Positions 36,121 through 48,446 of a stretch of 64,000 bases of DNA are shown here, piece by piece; the first letter of the stretch is position 1, and the number at the start of each line of letters is the position of its first letter. The DNA is taken from positions 1,426,001-1,490,000 of the forward strand of contig JAHLEZ010000010.1 of NCBI GenBank assembly GCA_020726505.1. The letters run 5' to 3'. The DNA comes from Leptodontidium sp. MPI-SDFR-AT-0119 (Eukaryota > Ascomycota > Leotiomycetes > Helotiales > Leptodontidiaceae). The notes beneath the pieces are model-generated. The model ran no database searches. It had not been told where the DNA came from and worked only from the letters and a program-made list of their open reading frames with translations. Made by a program: the position numbers and the translations under genes.

Positions 36121-37489
36121 TCACTTCTTAGCAGCACCAGGACGCCCACCGAATCCCCATCTAATCTGGTTCGCAACATTGATCTGGACGCCCAACTCCT
36201 CAGAAAATCTCCAGACTAAACCAGGCTCTTTCTGGAACATGCGTCCCACAAACACAGCATCAAGTTCCTCGCTTCCTCTCGCCTGCTCCTCGCTCCCCTT
36301 ACCCGTCAACAAAGCCTCTGCCTGCTTACCGCCCGTGATAGATCCCACGGCACCAACCAATAACTTGTCACCAACTGCTTTCTTGATAGCTTTCGAAAAT
36401 GGAGCTTGGTATCCTGGACCGCCCTTGATCTTTTGCAGAGGAGAGTTACCTCCAGAGGACACATCCAAGAAATCAACGCCGCGCTCGGCAAGCAGAGGAG
36501 CGAGCCTGATCGTATCGTCGAGAGTCCATGATTCCCCCTTGAACTCTGGGTTGGTGTCAAGCCAATCAGTAGCACTAATTCTCAAGAAAAGAGGCATATC
36601 CTTTGGCATTGCCTTTCTCGTCAACTCAACAATCTCAAGTGTGAGACGAGTACGATTCTCAAAAGAGCCACCATATTTATCAGTCCTCTTATTGGCGATT
36701 GGCGAAAGGAATTCGTGAAACAGGTATCCGTGAGCGTTGTGGATCTCAATGACATCGAAACCAGCCTTCACCGCGCGCTCAACACCTGCCACCCAGTTCT
36801 TCTTCAACGATTCGATATCCTCGAGGGTCAGAGCGATTGGTTGGGGGAAGTCGTCATTGAATGGGATTGCGGATGGTGCCCGGACGTTGCTTGGCCAGCC
36901 ATTTACATCTTCCGTGGCTGTAGCTCCCATATTCAACCATGGTGCAACAGTTGATGCTTTGCGGCCAGCGTGTGCGAGCTGAATAGCGATCTTCTGGCCC
37001 TGGGAATGTGCGAATTCCGTGACTTTCTTCAGTCCCCACTCGCCCTCAATGTGCTCATCGCTCCAAATTCCACTGTCCTCAGGTGTGATTCTTCCTTCCG
37101 GAACGACTGCGGTAGCTTCGATTATAGTAAGTCCAGGACCACGGGTAAAGATACCACCTAGATGGGCGAATTGCCATGCGGTGAAGTGACCATTCTCAGA
37201 AGAGTATTGGCACAATGGTGAGAGGAAGATGCGGTTCTGGAAGGTAGTTCCACGGATGGTGAGGGGTTGGAAAACTTTCGGGATGGGCTTTCCATCTGGT
37301 TGTGGGTCGGTGGCTGTTCCCGAAGGAGGATCTTGGGCAGGTGTGAAGTATGAAACCTGTTGATGGTCAATTCAAAGATACTGGACATGGGAACGAACAA
37401 CTCACACCAGGTGCGGCCATGTTGGGAATGCCCTTCTTACAAGGTTCTGTTTCGCCATTCTTGGCTGGAACAGCGAAGTTAGTTGACAT
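36121..37489 (-). CDS. Old yellow enzyme-type NADPH:flavin oxidoreductase (YqjM-like class)
   Basis: FMN-dependent ene-reductase, 439 aa in exons 37489-37406 and 37356-36121 (49-nt intron; join AAPG|VSYFTP). A TIM barrel is evident: QNRIFLSPLCQYSSENG contains the active-site Cys typical of the YqjM/class III group, followed by IAIQLAHAGRKAS, the substrate-binding pair as HNAHGYLFHEFLSP, and KYGGSFENRTRL. The phosphate-binding end reads VGAVGSITGG ... DAVFVGRMF. Such enzymes reduce activated C=C bonds of enals, enones and xenobiotics using NADPH. No secretion or organelle signal is evident. Length is slightly above bacterial homologues because of a 60-residue N-terminal extension common in fungi. 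Confidence 0.9.
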
Positions 37490-38534
37490 TTTGGAGGTTG
37501 TTTTGTTTGTTTGAGGAGATAGGAGAGAGAAATTTAAGTGACCGAGGGGGAATTGAACAGCACAAGAGACGATCTTTGTCTATGTACTTGGAGACTGCAA
37601 TTGAAGTACAGAGAAAGTGCAAACAGATAAATCAGACCAGGGAAGAGTACTTAGATGCAGGAGCATGGCACCACCTTATAAATTTTTCGGGAAAATGAGC
37701 AACTGGGCAATGATGTCACCTCGAAATGCCGAGACTTCTCCTGGGCATCGATTTCCAATGCAAAACACTAGTTTTTCCTGCATTGCTCTAAGTCAAGACT
37801 AGAAAAATGGAAAAACTAGCGGAAATCGACTTCCTCTGCCTGGCTTTCTTACACACCAAGTTCCAAATGGTGATATTCGTAAGCTGTGATGTGAAGCTGT
37901 TGACCGGGAGCGGCAACCTTGCCCCGCGGAGGGGTAAGAAGCTTGACTGTGCAATCTAATCCCCGAACCGAAGTATCCCCGTCGGCGTTTATGCATTCAA
38001 AGAGCCCCTTTGTCGCTAAGGATGAATAATACAATATTTACATTTGAAGCTTGCTTTCCTTTCAAGTAAAATCGACGAAAAGACTGGGGAGACTATTGAC
38101 TTTTTTTATCTTTATCTTTTACAGAAGTAGTTTGCACACCTCAAGACATAGTCCGGCCTGACCTCGAGTTTTTACGTCTTCTGAAGTTCAAGAGTTCAAG
38201 ATTCCTGACTCTGATATGATTCGAATTAAGCAAGAGACTGTACTTGAGCCACCAAAACGACGACAACGGCTAAGTGGAAGTTCGAGTGGACCGTCTTCTT
38301 ACAATCAACTCCTAAATTCGAGTTAGTTCTACGAATCGGTTCAAAAAACCATATAAAAAAAGATTGCACATGTACAATGAAAGGTAAGTCACAAAGTCAT
38401 CAAACATGAAAAAAAGCAAGTGGCCAGAAGAATGATTATTTCATTTCCTCATTTGCAATTCCCAAAGTCCCCCGAGAATTCCCAATTCGCAGCAGCAGAA
38501 ACAAAAGCGCAAATGTAAACCTCCAAAAGGTAGT
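37490..38534. other. Intergenic region upstream of the ene-reductase
   Basis: About 1 kb. A TATA-like stretch (on the minus strand ttataagg) occurs near 37675-37690, about 190 bases upstream of the reductase start. Nothing else recognised. Confidence 0.4.
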
Positions 38535-39250
38535 TCACTCTAGCTGCAGAACCCGCTTTACGAAGCCCTCCCAATCAGCCCGCTTGACAGGGGCAGAGTT
38601 CATATCATTATGACCCTTCGCCAAGTAAGTTCCAACCCCAAACTCAGCCTCGTGGATAGCCTTCCATTTCCGATTGTACGCATCGGTAATGGCAAGGTAA
38701 TCATTAGTGAGATCCTTGTACGACAACTCACGGCCCGTAATCAACATGCCATATTCAGCCAACCAGAGAATCGAACCCACTTTCTCCTTTGACATATGCT
38801 TGCCTTTGTTATGTTTATTGAGGTCAGTGATGTAGTTTCCGGTGGCCGAAAGAGGCTTGACGTAGGACTTGCGGATTGCGGCTCGGCGGATAGGATTAGG
38901 TTCTTCGAATCCGGGCTTCAGAACCTTCCGATCGACGTCCTTTCGCAAGGGGGGAAGGTCGAAAGGCCACTGCAAGAACACGAATTAGCTTCTGAAGGTA
39001 CAAAGTGAGTGGAATTTAACTTACTCCTTCGGACTCATCATCTGACGATTCATCATCTGAAGACACTTCCTCCCTGACCTTGACGATCTCCTGAACAGAG
39101 TTAATTACAATTTTGTTTTTCAATTAGTGAAAAGTGAGTGTATACCATCTTAACAGCAGTCTCGGCTTTCCCAACCTTCGCAGGCGTCTTGTTGGAGGAC
39201 TTGGAGGAGGTTGACATAGCCTTAGAGGCCTTGGGAGCCTTGGAAGCCAT
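38535..39250 (-). CDS. Lys/Ser-rich protein of unknown family (paralogue A)
   Basis: 201 aa in exons 39250-39146, 39090-39025 and 38969-38535 (two 55-nt introns, both phase 0). The N-terminus is a Lys/Ala/Ser/Thr-rich tail (MASKAPKASKAMSTSSKSSN). Exon 2 encodes an acidic Ser-Asp-Glu patch (SSDDESSDDESEG) that looks like a casein-kinase-2 target. The C-terminal half has a core, EYGMLITGRELSYKDL ... LAITDAYNRKW ... YLAKGHNDMNSA, also found in the gene at 47351-48446 (YG-L--GR, AIT-AYNR, YL--G-N---SA). I do not recognise the family. Basic tail plus acidic patch suggest a nuclear or chromatin-associated protein, which is inference only. Confidence 0.75.
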
Positions 39251-39850
39251 GCTGGAAGTTGCTCACTTGCTTCAAGAGCAAGTGTGGTGGTGTTGTTGTG
39301 GAAGAAGAAAGACAACCAAGTAAGGAGAGAAGAAAGACAACCAAGTAAGGAGAGAAGAAGAGTATTTATGCCTCCCGACCTCTGCCTGAATTTTCGAAAA
39401 GTTAGGTTGGCGCAGCTAGGGAGCCATGAGCGCGAATAGAATAGGAAGAGAGTAAGTGAATGATAGTAGAAAGGGTAAGTATAGGAGCAAGAGGATGGTT
39501 TAAGAGGAGAGGAGCTTAATGGCGGGGATTCACCAGCTCAATTGACTATCTTACAGAGCACTGGTTCAAAACTGAACGTAAAAGTCATTTTGGGATTGAA
39601 AAGGAGAAGGGTTACAACATAAAGGCAAAGCATAAAATTGTGCACAAGAACACGGCCCGCTAGATTTTGCAGATGCGCGCTTTTCAGGGCACTATTATAA
39701 CGTCTAGAGTTTCTGCTTATCTCAAGAACTACTTAAAGTGCTTTTCATACGGAAGATGCACCTAGAGAGGAACATATCAAATGCAAAAGACAGGCCCAGG
39801 AAAACGCCTGGTATTAATGGTCCCGCACTGCAACTTTTCCAAGAACCCAA
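39251..39850. other. Intergenic region with a 25-bp tandem duplication
   Basis: About 600 bases between paralogue A's start and the GMPPA-like stop. A 25-bp purine-rich unit containing gacaaccaagtaagga is repeated twice in tandem at about 39303-39357, just upstream of the paralogue A start (leader or promoter). Confidence 0.6.
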
Positions 39851-41338
39851 CTACATGATCACCTCGTTGGAAACATCCTATTGTCATTAGTAAAGAGCTT
39901 GCTTAGTCATGGAAGAAAGATTTCACTTACCCGCTTCAACTCCTTGAATGGAAGGCATATGCAGTTCTGGACACGGACTTCGTCTCCAACGCCACACTCC
40001 TTGCCCAGGATGGTGATGCTCTGGACCTTGACACCGTTCTTGATGATGCTAGTGGTGTGGCTGTTGACTGGTGTTGGTGTACCCTCAACACGAGCCCATG
40101 CACCAACTCGACTGTTCCATCCGATGATGGAGTACAGAACACATGCATCGTGCTTGATCTCAGAATCCTCTAGAACAATTGACTCCTTGATTCTGACACC
40201 AGCTCCAACCGTAACTCTGGGGCCGATGGAAACATTGGGTCCAAGCTTGGCGGTAGGGTCTACGTGTGCGGTAGGGTGGATGAAGACAGGTGGGAGGATG
40301 TTCGCAGATGCCTTGGCCAACTCCTTGGATCCAGTCTGCCACGCCTTTTGCAAGTATAGAGCATTTGCCGGCACAGCTGAACCAGCTGTCTTGATCTGTC
40401 TCCAGAAATCCTTGGTCTCGTAGACGAAGAATTGCTTGCTGTCCGCCAAGTCACTCAAGATATCCTGCTCCAATCGCAATACTTCGTTCTTTGTTTCCTC
40501 GTCGTCATCTTGGAAGAAGGAGGATTCGAGGTTCTCGGAGGAGGGGTATGAGACGAGTCTTGGGCGCTCGGTACGCTTCTTGATGGCGCTTCGAATGGAG
40601 GGGAAGATGCACTCGGTGGCAAAGAGGTAGACACCGCAGTTGATCAAGTTCGAGATATGGGATTCGGGCTTCTCGACGTAATGCAAGACTCGGCGGGTGT
40701 GTGCGTCTGATACAATGCATCCAAAGTTGCTAGCAGCATCCTCACTGACTCGGGTACCAAGAATAATAGCCTCTGCATCTCTGTCCTCGAACAACTTGAG
40801 CATATCGTTCAAAGGGAACGAGCAGCAGACATCTGCATTAAGAACGAAGAAGCGCTCAGGCTTGCCCTTCAAAATAGCATCGCGGAAGTGGTAGAGTCCT
40901 CCAGCCGTTCCCAGAGCCTGGTACTCTCGCAGGTAGACAATCTTGATTTGTGGGAACTCCTTCGAGGCATCTTTGATGAAGTCGCGAAAGACTGATTCGT
41001 CGTAGTATCCAATCATGCATACTTCTTGAATGGCGGGGACTTTGGCAATAGCGGTGAGGCAATGCCAGACAATGGGGTGTCCAGCAACTTCAAAGAGGGG
41101 CTATTCAAGCAGAGTAAGTATAGAACATTCTGTAGAAGGTCTGCAAAGTGTGCCGTACCTTTGGGAGATCCAGTGACAAAGGTCTGAATCGAGTTCCTCT
41201 TGAAGGGCCGCCAACCTGGAATCCCAGTCAGTCCCCCTTTCTGCAGCTCTTTTGAGGTTCCCAGCTCACCAAAATCACAGCCTTTGTAGCGGCGTGCGAG
41301 CCATTAGCCTTCTCTCTGTGTGGGATCTGCAAAGACAT
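39851..41338 (-). CDS. GDP-mannose pyrophosphorylase alpha-like (GMPPA) protein
   Basis: Nucleotidyltransferase/left-handed beta-helix protein, 440 aa in exons 41338-41270, 41215-41159, 41100-39931 and 39877-39851 (introns 53-58 nt). The nucleotidyltransferase signature GGPSRGTRFRPLSLDLPKPL is formed across two splice junctions. FFVLNADVCCSFPLNDML and HYVEKPESHISNLINCGVYLF belong to the sugar-nucleotide fold. Hexapeptide repeats follow (FIHPTAHVDPTAKLGPNVSI). The last exon encodes only DVSNEVIM, a typical family terminus. The sequence resembles GMPPA, the regulatory partner of GMPPB in animals, more than the catalytic Psa1/GMPPB type; fungal members are often annotated mannose-1-phosphate guanylyltransferase. 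GDP-mannose feeds glycosylation and cell-wall mannan. Confidence 0.85.
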
Positions 41339-43208
41339 GTTGATTTCTTCTTTTCTGACGAATTTCTGGTGGTTTTCGTAGCAATTGAACTTGACACTTT
41401 GGCCTCGTAAACTTTCGGTGGATGGCAGGGGCCGCGCTGGCTTTCCTCCTGGCAAGGATCAAGCAGTAGCGTTGTCACATGACGGGGTTGTGGGTGAAGC
41501 TGGGCTTGTCCTTCGCTGACCACAGAAAAGGACAACGGCATCGTGAATTTTGATTCAATTGTCGCTATGACGAGAAGTCTATGTTGCAACTCTTTCCCAT
41601 CCTTTTCCTACCTCTTAATAGACGTGATTCAACAGTCAATCAATGATATGAAGGGGACATAACCTTTGGATGTTATCCCCCCTTATTTCTCCTGGCTGCA
41701 GCTCGTGCTAAGGAAAGCAATTGACAAGATTTCGACTCAAGCTGGGCTGGATGACATCCCAGCCTTCACTTATTCCCAAGTCGGATGAGTGTGGCATTTG
41801 ATTTGGAGTCTACAAGGGTTGTTGTGCAGCCAAGACAGCAGATCTAGCTCCTCAACAACGAGTGTGAAGACATTCACAGATACTCACGCTCCTCCCATAC
41901 AAAATCAGCGTGTTTGCTGTTAACTGCTGTGAAAGTTTGCTTGCTGGTTTGCCCGGGTGGCGCTCAGCCGAAACACACCGCCCCTCTCTTTCCAGCCCCG
42001 CGGTTTTCCTTTGAGCTGTTAACTCCTCCTGTTGTTCCTCTAGAAAAATCACAGGTTAGATTCTCTTTTGGTGGTGTTGCCCTCAAGGCGGGATCTCGCT
42101 TGTGGTCCGCTTCGAGAGCCTCGAGGGATGTTTAAACAAACATCTCCTCGATCGCCGGGCTATGACTTCAAATGAAAATTGGCTCGCTTTCAATTGGGCG
42201 TTGAACCTCGATGGCCTTATGCACTCTGCATGCACTTTACGCGTTCGTTGCAAAATGAGTTTCCGTCGCGAGAATGAAATGCGAGGTTGAGATAGCTGAA
42301 TTGGACGTGTTGATTCGCTGAAGCGAGGAAGTTTCGTGATACTTGGACAAATATAAAGAGAAGGATAGATTCTCGGAGCAAGAGCACAATCTCCCAATTG
42401 CCCTTCTCCCTGCTGTGCTCTTACTGCGGATTTCCTGACCTTCACTTATTGGGTTGCTTTTCTGCCTAGTCTTGGCCCTCGAAGCTGTTTGCTTTCCTGT
42501 CGTAATCTGACTTCTCAACTTCAATCCTCTCCCACCTCACCACTTGACCCCTCTCCGACCTCCCAGCTGCATCAGCACCGACAAAAAGCCCTTCACTCTG
42601 TTTGCTGCCTCGCATACCGCACTAGCTTCTTCGCTTCGCTCACCTTGTTTTCTCTACCCTCTCTCAACCGCCACAACCGCCTTCTTCCATCACATCATAC
42701 AAGGCACTCCGTCCCTCACACTTCTCCCCTCCCCACGCTTCTTCTTCCCTGTATGATCAAGGAAGAATATTTGTAAGCAATTGCGCTCAATTGCTCCCTC
42801 GCCCTTTTTCGCAACCCTTCGGAAAAGGTCATCATCCTTTGACCTCTAAAGCTGAGATCGGCCTCCACAGCAAAGGTACGTCAATCCTACCACCAATCTT
42901 CACTCGCCTTTCCCATTCAAGCACCCTCCTTCTAGGAGACTGTATTATAAGTCTTCCTTGTGGCCTTGCCATCTTGTGGTCTTGCTTTGCGATTCTTCGC
43001 GATCATTTATGCGAAAATTGTGTAGAGCGAAATCGCAAGATTCCATTCACCTTCTCTACCACACTCGATCTCTATCTACTACCTCCTCTGCCCTTCTCGA
43101 TGCCTGAGCTTTGAGGTTCATTTTTCTAGGAGGTACTTCGCGTGCTGACCTTTCTCCGATCTTAGATCTTTACCTGTTTGCATACCACTCCCGCAAGCTA
43201 TACTCTCT
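41339..43208. other. Intergenic region with long pyrimidine-rich leader
   Basis: About 1.9 kb between divergent genes. From about 42440 to 43200 the plus strand is strongly C/T-rich, as expected for a long 5' leader of the dynamin-like gene, with several short upstream open frames. No conserved protein or RNA was recognised. Confidence 0.45.
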
Positions 43209-46200
43209 ATGGCTTCAGGCAGTGGTGGGAGATTCAAGCGTGAGTCTACTATCGCTTTCGGCCGTTGGACTCCTGCGCCAACGATCAAATCTTCTCGCAC
43301 AGGTTCACCTTCTGTCAAAGTGGAGATCGATCTGACGGATTGTGACGAGATTGAAGACCACACTCAAACAATTCCCCGATCATCAAATCACGGTCTTCCT
43401 ATCGAAGAGGAAGATCCATTCTACGAGCGCTTTGAGGTTCAACAATACAGCTCACCAGGTAAGCCCCAAGTACAGACTCCTCCAGAATAGCAGCATCTCA
43501 CACCAACAGGAGTCCCCATACCAAGTCGCTCGTCTAGACCTCCTCAAACTCCTACACCTCGAACTCCAGTCCATCCCCGCCGTACTCCCACATTCGTCTC
43601 AACGCCCAGAATGGAGAGCGGACTTGAGATTGTAGGCCGCAACGTCAAGAAGCTTGTGGAGACGATTGAGAAGTTAAAGCGGATTGGACTCAAGAGCATC
43701 GATGCTCAACTCCCTGAGTTGGTGCTTGTTGGCGACCAGTCTGCAGGAAAGTCGTCTCTCATGGGAGCCATTGCTGAGATCAATCTGCCCAAGGGGCAGT
43801 CCATGTGCACCAAGTGCCCAACTAATATTCGAACTTCCAGCGCTGATACGTGGAGCTGCGCCATCTCTCTACAGATCTCGTACAACTTCGAAGCACACAA
43901 GACTCAAAAGAGAGGACAGGCCTTTCCACATTGGTCTGAAAATGAAGAGATTGTAATCGTTCCTTTCATGGAGATCGAAGACAAGACCGAGCTTGAGCAG
44001 GCGTTGCGTTGTGCTCAAACTGCCATCCTAAACCCATCCCAGGATCCTCAAAATTTCATTCCTACCAGATTTGGCCCGTCACGAGCAAGCACCCAGGTAG
44101 ATGAGGCTCGATTTTCTCCCAATGTCATCGCAGTCTCGATAGCTGGTCCTGGTCTCCCAGACTTATCCTTTTACGATTTGCCAGGACTCTTCCAAGCCGC
44201 CGAGGCTGATGAACAAAAGTACCTAATCAAGGTATTCGACAATCTTACTGCGAAGTATATCAAGCACGAAAATGCTTTGATCATTTGCGCAATTACAATG
44301 CAGAACGACCCTGGTGTCTCCAAGACAAAGGGATTCATCGAGGACTCCAACGCTGACAAGCGATGCATCGGCGTGTTGACTATGCCAGACCGAATGCAGA
44401 ATGATACGGCGCACCACGACTACACCAGGATTCTCGAAAATGCGGCCTACGTTCTTGAACCACATGGTTATTTTGTGACGAAGCAACCAGGACCTAATTC
44501 GCTGGCTCGGGGACCCAAATACCATGCAATTGCTCGCGACGAAGAAAAGCATTTCTTCGAAACAAGCAAACTTTGGGGTCCGGGTGGGGAGTGGAATAGA
44601 TTCAGTCACCGCTGCGGTACCGGTACAATTCAAGAGTACCTATCGAAGGTTTTCGCCCGACAAATTCTACTCAGGTATGCTACTTTGATTGCTTTCTCCA
44701 GTTCCAAGCTAACTATTGCGTCTAGTCTTCCTAACATCTCCGAAAACATCCACAAGCAAACCCTTGAAGTGGATCGCGGCCTTGCAAAATTACCAGATGC
44801 CCCCAAGGATAAAGTCCAGCATGTCGTCAGACAGGCACTGGGAACTTTCAGCAGCCAAGTGCGCCAATTTATGAATCCCGATTCAGTATCCTCCTTCCAA
44901 AGCGAGTGGAACAAGTTGTGTGGTCAGTTTCTCAAAGCGCTCGATATCATGCGCCCAGGCTGCCTGTGCAAGGCTGATGAGGCCGAGGTCATCGACTTTG
45001 ATGCATCGGATGATGATGATGTTATTGAGATATCACATAAACCCAGTCTCAAACGTGGCCTTGATAATGCTGATGGCAGAGCTTCGGAAGCGCCAAATAA
45101 AAGACCAAGAGCCATCAACTCCACACCAGAATCGCAGCAAAGCATGCATGCACCGGCTGCACGAGGTGTGAAGCCGGAACCTCAGAGTTCTTCAAGGAGA
45201 CTCAAAGCCATTCCGCTCCCCTTGATAATGCGAAAAGTCAAGAAAGATGAATTGGGCCCTTTCCATCAACCCTATCTAGGTGCTGGCTCTGGTGCAATGT
45301 CGCTCATGGAACTTCGGACCGCCATTGCAGACAATGCCTGCGCTGGACGTCCAACCGAAACCAACTTCAAGGTCAAACAAGACATCTCGTTGGCCGCAAT
45401 TGCATCTTGGGAGAAACCCCTTGCTACTTTCATCAATTGCGCATTCAGAAAGGTACGAGATGAAGTCATGACGACCTTAGAGACAAGTCTTGCCAAGTAC
45501 ACTCAGACAAGTCTGTTCGCCGAGGCGAAGGTCATCGTCGAGGCATTTCTCGATCTCAAAGAGAAGGAGCAGCGAGGTCACACTCTGCGGTACTTCGACG
45601 TTGAGAAATCCCGTGTTTTCACCATCTGCTTGAAAGAATTCGAACGCCACAAGGCCGAGGCTCTCGACCTGTTGACTGCCAGCAGACAGAAGCATCGGAT
45701 TGACGCTTACGTCGCAAAGCAAATTCAGAATACTGGCAAAGTTAAGGAAGAGAGCAGAGCAAGAGCCGAAGCTGAGGCAAACCTTGGACCAGACTCTTTC
45801 ACCGAGGAGTTGAGAGCCGCTGCTTATGTCCGAGGTTACTACACCACTGCTCGAATTAGATTCATAGACAGTGTTTGCGCAGACATTAACGCTCATTACT
45901 TCTTCACGATCAGTGAGCAGATTCAATACCTGCTGGAAGGCCAACTTGGACTTGACGAAGGTGATAGTAAGTTTTCTACCATTGATCTTTACAGTCATCC
46001 ATAGCTAACTTCGTCGAGGCGAGATGAAGTGCCAAGCCCTCGTAGAGGACAATCCGGAGATCTCTCGTCAACGAAATGCGCTTCTCAAGAGAAAGCAGCA
46101 ACTGGCCGAGTTCTCTGCAATTCTTGATCAACTTCAGACCGATATCAACAAGTCTGGAGGCGAAGACCATCAGATAGACGTACATGAGAGGCTTGTCCAG

Positions 46201-46329
46201 AATGGTTTCGGTGGTTCTTCGAGCACCAGCAACCATGATGATATGGACGTAGATGAGGAGGCTTCGAGTGCCACGACTGTCTCCCCCTCGAAGCGGTCTG
46301 GCAGGGAACGAGCCGGTGGCGGACATTAA
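43209..46329 (+). CDS. Dynamin-family large GTPase with SUMO-type motifs
   Basis: Dynamin superfamily GTPase, 988 aa in exons 43209-43458, 43510-44674, 44726-45966 and 46019-46329. The GTPase domain has G1 GDQSAGKSS, G3 DLPG (LSFYDLPGLFQ) and G4 TMPD (GVLTMPDRMQ; usual TKPD has Lys replaced by Met). A helical stalk and a GED-like C-terminal segment (IRFIDSVCADINAHYFF) follow. Unusual for dynamins: an N-terminal SVKVEIDLTD combining a sumoylation consensus (VKVE) and SIM-like core (IDLT); an insert after the stalk start with DDDDVIEIS (acidic SIM-like), a basic NKRPR cluster and VKPEP. The fourth-exon acceptor (GAG at 46018) follows an agctaac branch site. Similar fungal proteins are often called Mx-like; the exact cellular site is unknown. 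Confidence 0.85.
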
Positions 46330-47350
46330 GGCCGAAATATCCAAGTCATTCGATCTCGGTTTCTTGTTTTGGTGTCTTCTGCTCTCCAGCTTCCTATCAG
46401 AATTCAGCGATTCGGACTCTGTGGGAGATTGCTCTCTTCTTTTGCATTGTACCACCAACGACTTGCTTGCGTTTTTACATACCAACCCCTGCACCGCAAA
46501 GCACAGCTCATATCACCATTTCGCCAGCACAATCGTCATTCGGTCTGTTAACACCAGCGGATCTGCTTTGAGACATGCGTACGAGCGGTTCTTGATTGGG
46601 GGGTTTTGGCAGAACTTCTGTGTTCTCCATCACGAATGATAGGTTGGCTGACTTGTGACATTACTAATTGTTTTTACTGATTGATCTTCTTGCTTTTCTG
46701 TACCGGTTGCATTTGGAGTTTATTGTTTTCAGCACATGAATTGCTGGCTTGGTATCATCGTCTCTATGGTTGCATTTGCGATGTTTGCGCCTGTGGTATG
46801 GAGGATTCCGGATGGGATTGTGCCTCCTATTGAGGTGATGATGCTCCTGAGCACCTCACGCATGAATAAAAATGTCTCTTCTAAATCTGATCATCTCCTC
46901 CTTGAACCACGTGAATCTTTATATGACCATGATTGCATGCTCCAAAGGCACTTGAAGCGTGCTGGTGACGTAACACGCCACCAAAAGAAAGTAAACAAAC
47001 CCAATTGAAGCCTCAAAACACGTCAAACTTCCCATCTAGTCACTTCCCTCCGCTATCAACCCTTCAGCCTTGCACTCCTCCTCTCTAGAACCTTCCCTCC
47101 TCTCTAAATCTTGCCTATCCCGGTAAGATTCTGCCTGAACCAGCCAATTCACCTCCTCATTGACACTCGAGGTTGACTCGCTTGACTTGCGCTAGACAGG
47201 GGTCACCCCCTTAGCGCGATCACTCCTCGAGTTCAGGCAGAGCCTTGTTCTATAAATCTAGAGCTTCTCTTCCTCGAGATCGGTTTCTTCTTCTTCTTCT
47301 ACATCACCAAAAGCCACCACGTCCTTCAAGCAAGGACCCCATCTCTCAAC
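46330..47350. other. Intergenic region
   Basis: About 1 kb. An open frame at 46736-47008 starts with a hydrophobic stretch but then loses any pattern, so I do not call it. The last 150 bases before 47351 are pyrimidine-rich leader. Confidence 0.4.
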
Positions 47351-48446
47351 ATGGCTCCTACCAACAAGAAACCCACGACCGCCAAGGACATCGTGTCTCT
47401 TCCAACTTGCCTGCAGGCTCCAACATCCCTCTTTTTGTGCCTAGACAGTCCAAGTCTGCCGGTTCTGCGTCCAAGTCAACCAAGAAATCCTCCACCTTGA
47501 CTCGCCCAGCAGGCGTTGCTAAGACCACCGCTCCCAAGGCCGCCAAGTCTACCACCACTCGAGCTGGAAAAGCTACTAAGACCATCTCTCCCAAGCTCGA
47601 GAAGAGCGCTCTCACTCAACTTGCAGAGGCTAAGGAATCTGTCGTTTCCAAGACTTCAGCTTCTACCAAGAAGGTTGTCAAGGTCAAGAAGGATTCTGTC
47701 AAGAAGGTTCGTACTCATACTCGCTCTGACCTCTCTCCTTCCTTTGGAAATCACTGACATCATTTAGAAGGGCAAGGCCAAAGTCTCCACACCTGACCCC
47801 ATCATCGACTATACCAAGGTCAAGGGTGAATACATTGCGGAAGAGGTAAGTCATTCCTTGACACTCACTTCCCAGATCTCATTTGCTAACGAAATAGATC
47901 AAACTCATCGAGAGTGACATTCTTCGACTTCGTCCAACCAAGCCTCATCCCGACGACAAGAAACTCCTCAGCAAAGGATGGTTTTATCGCAAGGACGGTA
48001 CTCTTTTCAAGATATTCGAGAGTCTCCCTTCCCAAGACCCACCTCTCAATCGAAAAACCGCCAAAACTCTCGACAACGCCTATCAATACAAGGTTCGCAT
48101 AGAGGACATGGGATTGTTGGTTAAGTTGGTTATTTATGGAATCCTTTCAGCTGGTCGAGGAATGTGCTTCTCGGATTTCATTGCTATTACTGAGGCTTAC
48201 AATCGTATCATCAAATACAAATTGTTGAAAGAGGGTTTGGAGCCAAAGAAGTACTTGCTCCGGGGATATAACAATTTGCATTCTGCCATGGACAAGAAGA
48301 AGCCAAAGGGTTGTAAGGATGATCTCAATATGGATTTGAAGGAACTTAACGCTAAATATGCTCCTGAGGAGACTGCTGCAAAGTTGAAGGCTGCTAAGGC
48401 CAAGGCTGAGAAGAAGAAGACTGCGAAGAGAGCTGCTGCTTCTTGA
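47351..48446 (+). CDS. Lys/Ala/Ser-rich protein of unknown family (paralogue B)
   Basis: 308 aa in exons 47351-47392, 47449-47706, 47768-47845 and 47898-48446; all introns are phase 0 and 52-61 nt, although the first donor (GTGTCT) is weak. The first 100 residues are a linker-histone-like Lys/Ala/Ser/Thr tail (TKKSSTLTRPAGVAKTTAPK). A mixed region follows (DPIIDYTKVKGEYIAEE|IK). The core (VIYGILSAGRGMCFSDF ... AITEAYNRIIKY ... YLLRGYNNLHSA) aligns with the gene at 38535-39250. The end is again Ala/Lys-rich (LKAAKAKAEKKKTAKRAAAS). I recognise no named domain. DNA or RNA binding by the basic tails is an inference. Same intron phase as its paralogue supports common descent. Confidence 0.75.

Noticed and set aside
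46736..47008. 90-codon frame with hydrophobic start
   Set aside because: One helix-like stretch only, then low-information sequence; no intron signals or similarity.
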